Origin: Microbacterium psychrotolerans
GTDB lineage: Bacteria > Actinomycetota > Actinomycetes > Actinomycetales > Microbacteriaceae
Direction: 5' to 3'
Assembly: GCF_031085295.1 (NCBI RefSeq)
Contig: NZ_JAVFWO010000003.1
Coordinates: 248,001 to 312,000 of the forward strand
DNA: 64,000 nt
Positions 1-7,894 of the stretch are shown here, in pieces; position 1 is the first letter of the stretch; the number at the start of each line of letters is the position of its first letter. The translations under genes were made by a program, and so were the position numbers. Below the pieces are notes generated by a model that worked only from the letters and a program-made list of their open reading frames with translations, was not told the origin of the DNA and did not search any database.

Positions 1-83
1 AGGCCAAAAACGGGGAGGTCCCGCAGGAGGAGCAGGCCGAGAAGGAGAACAGGAGCGATGAACAGTAGTAGTTCAGCCGGCAT
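1..83 (-). CDS. Membrane protein, 5' end only (possible EPS polymerase)
   Basis: Only the first 27 codons are in the window. The start ATG is fused to the stop of the preceding glycosyltransferase gene as TAATG (one shared base), so it is the next gene of the EPS operon and is translationally coupled. The visible N-terminus (MPAELLLFIAPVLLLGLLLL) is one very hydrophobic helix. The operon otherwise lacks a Wzy-type polymerase, so that role is a reasonable guess, but nothing in 27 residues proves it. Any other polytopic EPS protein would fit. Confidence 0.6.
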   Translation of the reverse strand, partial: MPAELLLFIAPVLLLGLLLLRDLPVFG

Positions 84-1216
84 TAGCGGACAATCGCGTC
101 GATTTGGTTCAGCAGTCGGGGGACAGCAATTGGTGCCGCCCGGCTTGAAATAGCCAGGTCGGGGGCAATCTCCGTCCGATAGTGCTCGGTGACCGCTGAT
201 GCGAGCGCATCAACGTCTGCTGGCGCTGTCGCGCCGCGCGACGAGTCTGTCAATAGGTCATCCTGGTCGCTAGCCGTTGTGGCAACGACCTTGGTGCCGC
301 AAGCGAGCGCCTCAATAAGAGCTGTCGGCGACCCCTCGTAGTGCGATGTCATGAGCAGCAGAGCCGACTGTTGCAGCTCGTTGGCCACTCCCTCCCTGCT
401 TAGGGCGCCGACGAGAGATACCCGGTCGGACAAACCCTGCCGCTCAATTGCTCGTTCGACGTTCGGGCGAAGGGAGCCATCGCCAATCATCGAGAGATGT
501 GCGTCGAAGCCACGATCGCGTAGGGCAGCCGCGACGTCAATCGCCAGCAGCGGGTTCTTCTGTTCTTCCAGCCTCCCGACCCACACGATCCCGTTTTTCT
601 CTATGGATTGAGTAGCGCCCATTGGACGGAAAACTGCGGGATCGTACCATGTGCGGGCAGATACGCATCGGCCCGGTGCGAGCACTGTCAGTCGCTCCGC
701 CTCGCGGCGGTTGAATACGACCAGAGCCCTCACGCCCCGGACCGCTGCCCGTTCCAGCGCGTGGTAGAGGGGGCCGGCAAATCGCCAGACGGAGTCGGAG
801 TTGTCCCCGGTCAAGCTCGCAGCAGCGTTGTGGATGAACTGCACGGGGGCCCCGAACCCGAACAACCAGGCTGCCTGACCCGTTTCGAGGCGATGTGTGT
901 GCACCTCTGCTCCGAGAAGCGCACTCCGGATCGCTACGCGATGGCTGAAGAGCCCCGCAATGAAGCGGATCGAATGGGGCACGAGCTTTCGCCGGGCCCG
1001 CCGATCAAAGCGAGCGACGGGAAGAAACTGGATTGCCCTGTCGCCTACGCTGACTCGCCTCCAGACACCGACGGGAATATCGGAGGCTGTGATGCCTACA
1101 ACTGAGACCTCACGGTCAGGAGCGAACTGAATGACGTCATTGACGATCGTATCGATACCTGATGGGACGAGGTCTTGCGGGTCGAGGTGCTCGATCACAA
1201 CGATGGGCGCGCTCAC
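83..1216 (-). CDS. Glycosyltransferase family 4 (GT-B fold)
   Basis: A 377-residue retaining GT-B glycosyltransferase, presumably cytoplasmic and adding a sugar to the lipid-linked EPS repeat unit. The C-terminal half carries the GT4 nucleotide-sugar-binding signatures: GRLEEQKNPLLAIDVAAAL, then EGSPTALIEALACGTKVVAT with the two glutamates spaced as in the family. The N-terminal acceptor domain is divergent, so the sugar cannot be predicted. ATG at 1216 overlaps the stop of the upstream GT2 gene (ATGA), and its stop overlaps the next start. GC is lower than in housekeeping genes of this window. Confidence 0.9.
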   Translation of the reverse strand: MSAPIVVIEHLDPQDLVPSGIDTIVNDVIQFAPDREVSVVGITASDIPVGVWRRVSVGDRAIQFLPVARFDRRARRKLVPHSIRFIAGLFSHRVAIRSALLGAEVHTHRLETGQAAWLFGFGAPVQFIHNAAASLTGDNSDSVWRFAGPLYHALERAAVRGVRALVVFNRREAERLTVLAPGRCVSARTWYDPAVFRPMGATQSIEKNGIVWVGRLEEQKNPLLAIDVAAALRDRGFDAHLSMIGDGSLRPNVERAIERQGLSDRVSLVGALSREGVANELQQSALLLMTSHYEGSPTALIEALACGTKVVATTASDQDDLLTDSSRGATAPADVDALASAVTEHYRTEIAPDLAISSRAAPIAVPRLLNQIDAIVR

Positions 1217-2049
1217 AGGGCAGTGCCTCCGGCGGAATCATGAACGACGGGCTGGCGTCCAGATCTCAGCCCCGCCTTGATGCGGTTTGCCGCAACGTCG
1301 GGGCGGGCACGGCGAAGTTCCCATGCGTCGCCATCCAAGCCAAGAGTGATCGCAAGCTGGTTGTAGCTCGCCCTGAGTACTTCATCCTTCTCGAACCTGA
1401 CTAGCCACTCAGCGCTTCGCGTGACCTGATTAGGGTGCATACGGTACGCGATTCCAGGGATCGCCGACGAAGACAATCGGTGCCCCGACGAGAGAAGGCG
1501 CAGCCAGAGATCGTAATCCTCCGCGACCGACTGCCGATACCCGCCTGCGCCCGTCAGGACGCGGGTTCTGCCGAGCATCGAACTGTGCGGGACGGGATTA
1601 GAACTCAGCATCAACCACGGCATTCGGTCGGGAGATATCCGTCGCTGAAGATACGGTCGGTAGTGTCTCAGGTTGCTTCCGAAGTTGATACGGGAGGTGA
1701 ACGTTACATCGACCCGGGAGGTGGTGAGTTCATGCACTTGTCGGCGGAAACGCCCCGGTAGTACCAGATCGTCGCCGTCCATTCGTGCGACCAGATCGGT
1801 CGTCGTCTCAGATAGGAGCGCGTTCAGCGCGACAGCTACACCCACTCGGGTTTGGCCGCGAATGAGGCGCACGCGGCGATCGCGCGACATGATGCGCTTG
1901 AGTTTGTCCACCGTGTCATCAGAACTGGCGTCGTCATAGACCAGCACGACACCCTCCCGGTCAAGCGAGAGCAGAGTCGTCCTGACTGCCGCCTCAATGG
2001 TCTTGCCGGAGTCTGCCACAGGCATGATGACGGTCACCTGGCCGGGCAT
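1213..2049 (-). CDS. Glycosyltransferase family 2
   Basis: A 278-residue GT-A glycosyltransferase. It opens with the GT2 nucleotide-binding strand (TVIMPVADSGKTIEAAV), followed by VYDDASSDDT and the metal-binding region ARMDGDDLVLPGRF. Family knowledge says it uses a nucleotide-activated sugar and a lipid-linked acceptor at the inner membrane face; donor and linkage cannot be read. ATG at 2049 follows the acetyltransferase stop by two bases. The C-terminus overlaps the downstream GT4 start by four bases. Confidence 0.9.
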   Translation of the reverse strand: MPGQVTVIMPVADSGKTIEAAVRTTLLSLDREGVVLVYDDASSDDTVDKLKRIMSRDRRVRLIRGQTRVGVAVALNALLSETTTDLVARMDGDDLVLPGRFRRQVHELTTSRVDVTFTSRINFGSNLRHYRPYLQRRISPDRMPWLMLSSNPVPHSSMLGRTRVLTGAGGYRQSVAEDYDLWLRLLSSGHRLSSSAIPGIAYRMHPNQVTRSAEWLVRFEKDEVLRASYNQLAITLGLDGDAWELRRARPDVAANRIKAGLRSGRQPVVHDSAGGTAL

Positions 2050-2051
2050 GA

Positions 2052-2504
2052 CTACTGATCCTTCCGAACGATACGTGCGGGGTTCCCCACCGCGATCGCT
2101 CCTGGGGGAATGTCGATGAGCACCACGCTTCCCGCACCAACAGTTGCGCGCTCGCCGACCGTAACCCCCCCGAGGATCACTACGTTCGCGCCGATATCGG
2201 CGCCTTCACACAGTCTTGGCGCGGGGCCACCAGAACGGCGTACCCCAATTGTGGTGTTCTGTCGTAGCTGTACATTGTTCTCGATATGCGCGTTGTCGCT
2301 TATAACGAGCCCGACCGGATGATGCACGATGGGGTTGCCGTCGATCCGCGTAGATGTCGGAATGTCCATACCTAGGACGTACAATGCGAATGATCGGTAC
2401 GAAACCGACGCGATAACTCCCAGCATCTTCATCGCCGGGTTGGGCGAGTTTCTGCAATGTCGTGCAAACCGCTTGATTCGAAGAGCGAGCGTCGGAGCAT
2501 TCAT
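2052..2504 (-). CDS. Serine O-acetyltransferase-like hexapeptide-repeat acyltransferase
   Basis: A 150-residue left-handed beta-helix acyltransferase of the CysE-like type found in EPS clusters. The C-terminal two thirds show hexapeptide-repeat periodicity ([20 protein letters not shown], then [19 protein letters not shown]). It probably O-acetylates a sugar or an intermediate of the EPS rather than making cysteine, because it is much shorter than true CysE and lies inside the cluster. A longer reading frame to 2810 exists, but the start at 2504 forms an exact ATGA overlap with the pyruvyltransferase stop and fits the family length. Confidence 0.85.
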   Translation of the reverse strand: MNAPTLALRIKRFARHCRNSPNPAMKMLGVIASVSYRSFALYVLGMDIPTSTRIDGNPIVHHPVGLVISDNAHIENNVQLRQNTTIGVRRSGGPAPRLCEGADIGANVVILGGVTVGERATVGAGSVVLIDIPPGAIAVGNPARIVRKDQ

Positions 2505-3640
2505 CCTGTCTGAACCATCTCTAGATCGGCGGAAATGGAATCCCACATCCGCCGGTTTGCTTCTCGGTAGCCGTCGGCGCCAGCCGAGATCGTCGCGCGG
2601 TCCATCGAAAGCGCCGTGTCGAGTGCCGCAAACTGTGAGCCGCGAGGGGAGTAGGGATCGACGAGTGTGCTTGCGCACCCGTGCTCCTCGAGAAGCCAGC
2701 GATATTTGTGGCTCCATCCGTGTGCGACGACGGGGACATCCTGTGAGAGCGCGCTCGCCAACGCGTGGTAGCGCCCCGAGACGAGGATCCCCGATCGCCC
2801 GATTATCCACTTGAGCTCGAGACCGTTGAAGCCGCCCACCACGGGAAAGTCCACTTCGTCAACTCGTTCGCGGACTTCATGAAGAAGCCTCGTGTCACGA
2901 GCGCCTTCGTGACTCAGGCCATACGGGGCGAACCCGCGGCGGTGTAGTTCCACCGCGAGATCAGCGAGATTCTGAATGTACTGATCCCGAGCGGCCACGC
3001 TCTGCGCTCGCTCGGCAATGTTCCAGTTCGGAACTAATGGCGCGTTCCCAGCCTCGGCCCAAGAAGGAACTGGTTCCGCGCCTTTCACCCCGCCGGTGAA
3101 GTCCGGCGACTGTCGGAGCCTGTCCAGGGCGGACGCGGGTGCGACGTCAACGATCGCCCGGTATGAGTCTGGATCCCGCGCGAACACCAGTCGTGACGTG
3201 CCAAGGATGCTCACTGCGACCGAGCGAGTCTCTTCGAAAGGGCCAAGCGCTTGCGGCAGCACATAGACGGGGATGTTTAGATCCGCAAATCGACGGTAGC
3301 GGAGCACTGACGAATTGAGATCGAGCGAAGTCCAAGCATCCCCGTACCTGTACCCCGATGCATCAAGCACGGCGGTGAGTTGGCGCGGGTGTATCCACTG
3401 CGTCGCCGTGCTCATCGCGGGCCCAATGCCGGGAAGCCCGGCCACGCGCTCCAGTCGGACGGGGACGAACGTCCTCGCTCCGACGGCTTCGCGTTCTTCC
3501 GCAGTCCCGACACGATAATCCAGTACAGGAACCGCTCCAAGCCGCTCTCGGACTTCCTGCATTGCGGCGCGCATCATTAGGAACGCGCCCTGATTTGTAA
3601 ACTCCACCCCAGTGATGAGGACAAATCTATTCTTGCTCAT
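2501..3640 (-). CDS. Polysaccharide pyruvyl transferase family protein
   Basis: A 379-residue CsaB/WcaK-family protein. Family members transfer pyruvate from phosphoenolpyruvate to a sugar hydroxyl pair, giving acidic pyruvate ketals. Visible family marks are the N-terminal loop [20 protein letters not shown], the [11 protein letters not shown] segment and the C-terminal [21 protein letters not shown] block with its conserved R-x-H. The stop overlaps the acetyltransferase start (ATGA), and its own start overlaps the nitroreductase-like stop (ATGA), so the three are coupled. The product suggests an anionic polymer. Confidence 0.88.
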   Translation of the reverse strand: MSKNRFVLITGVEFTNQGAFLMMRAAMQEVRERLGAVPVLDYRVGTAEEREAVGARTFVPVRLERVAGLPGIGPAMSTATQWIHPRQLTAVLDASGYRYGDAWTSLDLNSSVLRYRRFADLNIPVYVLPQALGPFEETRSVAVSILGTSRLVFARDPDSYRAIVDVAPASALDRLRQSPDFTGGVKGAEPVPSWAEAGNAPLVPNWNIAERAQSVAARDQYIQNLADLAVELHRRGFAPYGLSHEGARDTRLLHEVRERVDEVDFPVVGGFNGLELKWIIGRSGILVSGRYHALASALSQDVPVVAHGWSHKYRWLLEEHGCASTLVDPYSPRGSQFAALDTALSMDRATISAGADGYREANRRMWDSISADLEMVQTG

Positions 3641-4644
3641 TTCGCTCCCTCAAGATTGCGGAACTGACGCGCCTCAGTCACCGATTGCTTCCCTGAGTAC
3701 GGCGCCAATGATCCTTCGAGCGGATGGCCGTACGCGATCAGCATCACCACCTTCTCGGCGGCGGATAGCTGCAGAAGCCTGCGCATTTTCAGTTCGCGCT
3801 CAGGGATATCGGGCCAGTTGATGATGCAAGACGCAATACCCTGGCTCTCCAGGCCTAGGACGAACGACATCGCGGCAAGGGAAGAGTCGATGTAGATGAG
3901 GTGCCTATCCCGCTCGTCGAAGAACGCGTTCAAGAGTCCAACTACCACTACCAGGCCCTTTATTTGGTGCGAGTACCCGCGGGTACCCATAGCGAGGTCG
4001 GCGACTCGACGCACGTCGCTAGGTTCGTCGAAGATTTCAAAGCGGTACGGCGAACGGTTGCACGCGGTGGGCGATTCCAAGGCAATACCAACTGCCCGGT
4101 CGACTGCCCGCCGGTCGACCGGTTCATCGCTAAACCAGCGCACCGACCGGCGGCCGTTGGCGATACGGCTGAGGACTTCGATATCGCCCGGATGGTTGGG
4201 GGTCGAGGCAGGTTGCGGACCACGTGCACGACTAGTGGGTGCGGCCGTTTCCAGAGAAATGAAGACGCGATGCGCCTCACGAATCTGTGGTGAGTCGGAG
4301 TTCCTGGTGGCAGCGAAATACTCTGTCAGAACGCTTATGACCCATTCCGCTTCTTCGGCCTCAAGGAAGCGCAAACCGAACTCTGCCGCACTCAATGTCT
4401 CCGTGATGTAGTCCGCCGCGAATGTCTCTCGCCGCGGGCGCATTGTGAGACCCTTCTCAATCATGTGGATATTCCGCCGTAGTAGGTAGCGTCGGCGGTC
4501 ATCCCTAGAGAACGCGGCGTGCCCCGCTCGGACCGCACGATGCTCCCGCACCATCGCGCTCGAGATGAGCGTGACCTGTCGACGCCGAAGCCATGCCTGA
4601 CGCGCGCGGCCGAGGGTGGTTCGGATCAAAGCTTTTGCAGTCAA
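3637..4644 (-). CDS. Nitroreductase-family protein of EPS clusters
   Basis: A 335-residue protein with a C-terminal nitroreductase (FMN) fold: RRSVRWFSDEPVDRRAVDRAV, ESPTACNRSPYRFEIFD and a C-terminal GIASCIINWPD...AYGHP block. The N-terminal part has the HMIEKGL motif typical of the subgroup found beside pyruvyltransferases. The substrate is unknown. The frame is open to an ATG at 4713, but I place the start at TTG 4644: it makes a TTGA overlap with the flippase stop and follows GAGGAGG six bases upstream, whereas the longer form would overlap the flippase by 73 nt. Confidence 0.82.
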   Translation of the reverse strand: MTAKALIRTTLGRARQAWLRRRQVTLISSAMVREHRAVRAGHAAFSRDDRRRYLLRRNIHMIEKGLTMRPRRETFAADYITETLSAAEFGLRFLEAEEAEWVISVLTEYFAATRNSDSPQIREAHRVFISLETAAPTSRARGPQPASTPNHPGDIEVLSRIANGRRSVRWFSDEPVDRRAVDRAVGIALESPTACNRSPYRFEIFDEPSDVRRVADLAMGTRGYSHQIKGLVVVVGLLNAFFDERDRHLIYIDSSLAAMSFVLGLESQGIASCIINWPDIPERELKMRRLLQLSAAEKVVMLIAYGHPLEGSLAPYSGKQSVTEARQFRNLEGAK

Positions 4645-5975
4645 CTGCGTCCTCCTCGGTGCTGCATGCCGCCAGCTCTCCGCCTGCCAATAAGCGTCAA
4701 CGGGTAAAGCCAAGCGGACGACATAAGAATGGCCTGACCCCTGGTCAGGCGTGAAAAGAAGGCTGCAACGTACGATGCCGAAACATAGGCCAGCACGGTC
4801 GCTGCAGCGGCTCCCGTAACCCCGGCGACTGGAACGAGAGCAATGCTCGCCCCGATGCTAACGATCGCGCCAATGCAATGCCGAACAAGCGAGGCCCACA
4901 GGACCTTCTCGACGATAATCCACTTGGAGTAGACGGCAGCCATAAAGACGAACGGCGTAGCGCACAGATATATTGCCAGAACCGGAACCGAATCGCCGTA
5001 TTCGGGTCCAAATATCCAGGGGATAGCAAACGCGCTGACCACGCCGACGACGAGGCCGACCCCTATACCTGCCCAGAGCGCGCGACCGTACGCCTTCTTC
5101 ATCATCGCTTTGTAGGCTGAAGGATCCTCAGACTCAAATCTTAGGCTCATCAAGTGGGGCAAGAGCGAATTCATAAACACAACCGGCAGAAAGTACGCGA
5201 GTTCACTTATACGCGCAGCGACGGAGAATACTGCGACGCTGGTCGCCCCGAGAAGAGCCTGCACGATGATGACATTGGCCTTCAACGTGACCTGATTAGC
5301 GACGCCTGACAGCAGAAGCGGAAGAGATTCCCGGATCAGTTCGGCCGAAGTCCGTATATCCGGACGGGATAGACCGGGGGAATCGGGTTCCCTCAGGTAA
5401 GCCACGAGTATAGCTATGCCCGAAAGTATGGCTTCGAGCACAAACAGGGCCACGAATACCAAGAGGCTCGGAAAGAAGATGATCGCGGCCAATCGTGCAG
5501 AAAAGGCCACCAGCGTCACTGATACGCGCAGTGTTGCTGTGCGCCGGCTTCTGAGCTGTGAGAGGAACCATGCTTCGGGACCCTCAAGTGCCTTACCAAA
5601 AAGAGCGACGAGCGCAACAAGTGTCGCCACGAGAACAACCTCGTTGCCCGCAGTCAATGCAAGCAGCGCCGCGCAGGCGTAGCCAGCACACGCCAGCGCT
5701 GATCGTGAAATCAGCATCGCGGTTACCAGCGCCCGGTTTTGGCTGCGGTGCTCGACGAGGTAGCGAACAACCAACCCGCCCAATCCGGCGTTCATGATCG
5801 ACATCGCGATTCCGGTCACCGCGATCGCGTACGAGTAGGCTCCGTAGTCTTCCATCGACAGTGCGGTTACAACCAACAACGAAATGACCGCGTTTGCGAG
5901 CGTGCTAATGCCTTGTTGGGCGGCGTCCCAGATGCCATTTCCGCGCACCGACGACGGCTTGGGCAGATTTGTCAT
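4641..5975 (-). CDS. Polysaccharide flippase (Wzx-like, MOP superfamily)
   Basis: A 444-residue polytopic membrane protein with about a dozen hydrophobic helices. It begins with a segment typical of MOP/Wzx exporters (GIWDAAQQGISTLANAVISL). Family role: flipping the undecaprenyl-diphosphate-linked repeat unit to the outer membrane face. Its presence implies a Wzx/Wzy-dependent pathway, matching the priming transferase at 7895 and the Wzz/BY-kinase at 16679. Start ATG at 5975 lies 37 nt after the stop of the upstream GT2 gene, the largest gap in this stretch of the operon. Confidence 0.9.
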   Translation of the reverse strand: MTNLPKPSSVRGNGIWDAAQQGISTLANAVISLLVVTALSMEDYGAYSYAIAVTGIAMSIMNAGLGGLVVRYLVEHRSQNRALVTAMLISRSALACAGYACAALLALTAGNEVVLVATLVALVALFGKALEGPEAWFLSQLRSRRTATLRVSVTLVAFSARLAAIIFFPSLLVFVALFVLEAILSGIAILVAYLREPDSPGLSRPDIRTSAELIRESLPLLLSGVANQVTLKANVIIVQALLGATSVAVFSVAARISELAYFLPVVFMNSLLPHLMSLRFESEDPSAYKAMMKKAYGRALWAGIGVGLVVGVVSAFAIPWIFGPEYGDSVPVLAIYLCATPFVFMAAVYSKWIIVEKVLWASLVRHCIGAIVSIGASIALVPVAGVTGAAAATVLAYVSASYVAAFFSRLTRGQAILMSSAWLYPLTLIGRRRAGGMQHRGGRS

Positions 5976-6012
5976 AGTCGCTCATCCTCACACCTGTGAG
6001 TGACGCCGGCGA

Positions 6013-6921
6013 TCATCCGTACGCCCGCTTTGCGCCGGCTGCACGCTGATTCCATGTGCGGGAAAGATCGACTGGAGTCGAATTCATCCACATCAGCACA
6101 AAGTGCATCGCTCGTTCGACTCTCGACGCGTCCGATCCCCGGAGGGAGAGGTGGTAGTCTCGCCGAAGTCTGCGCCGGTCCGCGCCGTCAAGAAGAGAAT
6201 CATGCTTTCTTGCGTACGCGCGGATGGCCTTCGCTCGCCGCTTGCTGCGTGACGAGAGATGCTCGCCTTCGCCAATCATTTGGTGCACGAGGACGGCCTC
6301 AGCGACATGGATCCGGTGCCCACGCGATACTGCCCTGACAAGAAAATCAATGTCGTTGTAGGCGCGAAGGTCCTCGTCGAATCCGTCGAGACCGTGGAAG
6401 CAATCTCGTCGGATAATGAAATTGCTTCCTGTGAAACCAGGATTTCGCGTGACAATCTGCTGAGCTACCGTTGGTGCAAACCCGCGCCGTTCGGAGAGTA
6501 CTACGCCCGCTTCAGTGCGGACGTCCATCCAGCTGAAGCCGATATCGTGCTGCGTTGGATCTGGGAGAGTTCGCGCGATGAAGTCCGGGTCCCAATAGTC
6601 ATCATCGTCCAGGAACGCTACGAACTCCGCTGTGACGTGCTCGACGCCTGCATTCCTGGAGCGGCTTGCTCCACCCTTTTCGCTCTCAGACAGAGTGATC
6701 AGGATGATGCGAACGTGAGTCTTGGCTTGTTGTAAGTCGACGAGCTTCGCCACCTCAGCCGAAGCCGCATCGTCGACGACGACGATCTCTCGCAGCGGAA
6801 CGGATTGCAGGAGCGCGGAATCGAGCGCCCGATGAAGTTCAATCGGTCGATTGTGTGTAGGAATGACGCAGCTGACTGACGCTCGGTTGACAGTCGGCTG
6901 GTCATTGGGCTTCAGGCTCAC
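6013..6921 (-). CDS. Glycosyltransferase family 2
   Basis: A 302-residue GT-A enzyme: VSCVIPTHNRPIELHRALDS, EIVVVDDAAS and AEFVAFLDDDDYWDPDFIA, the last being the DxD metal site. The frame is open to 7068, but the GTG at 6921 overlaps the WecG-like stop (GTGA), and the codons upstream do not look like GT2. No clear Shine-Dalgarno sequence is visible, so translation probably depends on coupling. Donor and acceptor sugars unknown. Confidence 0.88.
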   Translation of the reverse strand: MSLKPNDQPTVNRASVSCVIPTHNRPIELHRALDSALLQSVPLREIVVVDDAASAEVAKLVDLQQAKTHVRIILITLSESEKGGASRSRNAGVEHVTAEFVAFLDDDDYWDPDFIARTLPDPTQHDIGFSWMDVRTEAGVVLSERRGFAPTVAQQIVTRNPGFTGSNFIIRRDCFHGLDGFDEDLRAYNDIDFLVRAVSRGHRIHVAEAVLVHQMIGEGEHLSSRSKRRAKAIRAYARKHDSLLDGADRRRLRRDYHLSLRGSDASRVERAMHFVLMWMNSTPVDLSRTWNQRAAGAKRAYG

Positions 6922-7664
6922 GCTTCGACAGCCTGTCGCTCTGGGAGGAGGGCATGCTTGACGACATAGTGAACGAACTGTGCGTTGCCGATGAGGTATC
7001 TCTTCCAGAGGCGCTGAGGTTCTTGGACCAAGCGATAGATCCACTCCGTCCCACTCCTCTGAACCCACAGTGGGGCCTCGCGTACTGTCCCTGCCACGAA
7101 GTCAAACGCCGCGCCCACCCCGGCGGAAGATATGCCGAGGTGCTCAACGATCGCAGCACTGACGAAGTCTTGCTTGGGAGTGCCCATGCCTACCCATACG
7201 ATGCTGGGTTCCGCGGGGCGAATATGAGCAAGTAGATCTTCCATGTACGTCGGGCTGAGGGGCGCGAACGGCGGTGAGTAAGAGCCAGCGATTGTCAGGT
7301 TCGGATGCCTACGCTTGACCTCGTCGAGGAGCTTCGTGAGAGTTGCATCCGTGCTGCCTACAAAGAAGTGTCGAATGCTCGGGTCAGTCTCGCTCTGTTG
7401 GAGGGCTGCTTGAAAGAATGAGGGTCCACGCACTCGTTGCGGGGACGCGCTGCCGGCACTCGCCTTTAGCACCAGCGCCACAGGCTGACCATCCGGAAAG
7501 TTCACGCCTTGACCTCGGAGGAGCGTGCCATAGGAATCTTCCGTGTTAGCAAGCGCCACACAGTATGCATTCGCAAGCCTGAACTCCTCAGGCGGGCGAT
7601 CGCCGCGGCCCGAGGCGAGCAGACGTTCTACGGCGTGAGTCATGGTCGTGCACTCGAACGGCAC
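6918..7664 (-). CDS. WecG/TagA/CpsF-family glycosyltransferase
   Basis: A 248-residue GT26-type transferase, which normally adds the second sugar (often a ManNAc-type residue) to the undecaprenyl-diphosphate primer. Family blocks seen: VWVGMGTPKQDFVSAAIV, VGAAFDFVAGTVREAP and WVQRSGTEWIYRLVQEP. The only canonical start is GTG 7664, yet the in-frame codons just upstream read IRTLHVAG, which resembles the family's first beta strand (usually V-x-V-x-G-V-P-F). The start is therefore uncertain. It lies downstream of the priming sugar transferase, as expected. Confidence 0.87.
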   Translation of the reverse strand: MPFECTTMTHAVERLLASGRGDRPPEEFRLANAYCVALANTEDSYGTLLRGQGVNFPDGQPVALVLKASAGSASPQRVRGPSFFQAALQQSETDPSIRHFFVGSTDATLTKLLDEVKRRHPNLTIAGSYSPPFAPLSPTYMEDLLAHIRPAEPSIVWVGMGTPKQDFVSAAIVEHLGISSAGVGAAFDFVAGTVREAPLWVQRSGTEWIYRLVQEPQRLWKRYLIGNAQFVHYVVKHALLPERQAVEA

Positions 7665-7894
7665 GCCGGCAACATGTAATGTGCGGATGGCTGGTCCTCA
7701 ATTCGTGGGTCGGCTCGAGCGGTTCGATGAACGTGCGTCCAGTACCGGAGTGAACGCCACGCGGCTCTCACATGCGTTTACGCCGGTCGACCGGAATCTC
7801 GAAGGGGGCGACGTGTCCGAGACGAGTGCCGGTGTGGATCCCCGATCGCTCAAGGCACGATATGTGTCGGCTTGATGCCTAACGTTTGCTTGCA
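7665..7894. other. 230-nt gap in the EPS cluster
   Basis: No convincing gene. A minus-strand frame through it is broken by TGA at 7698-7700. The part next to 7664 still reads like the N-terminus of the WecG-like protein. The rest may hold a promoter for the lower-GC half of the cluster, but I could not pick out a clear -35/-10 pair. Confidence 0.5.
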
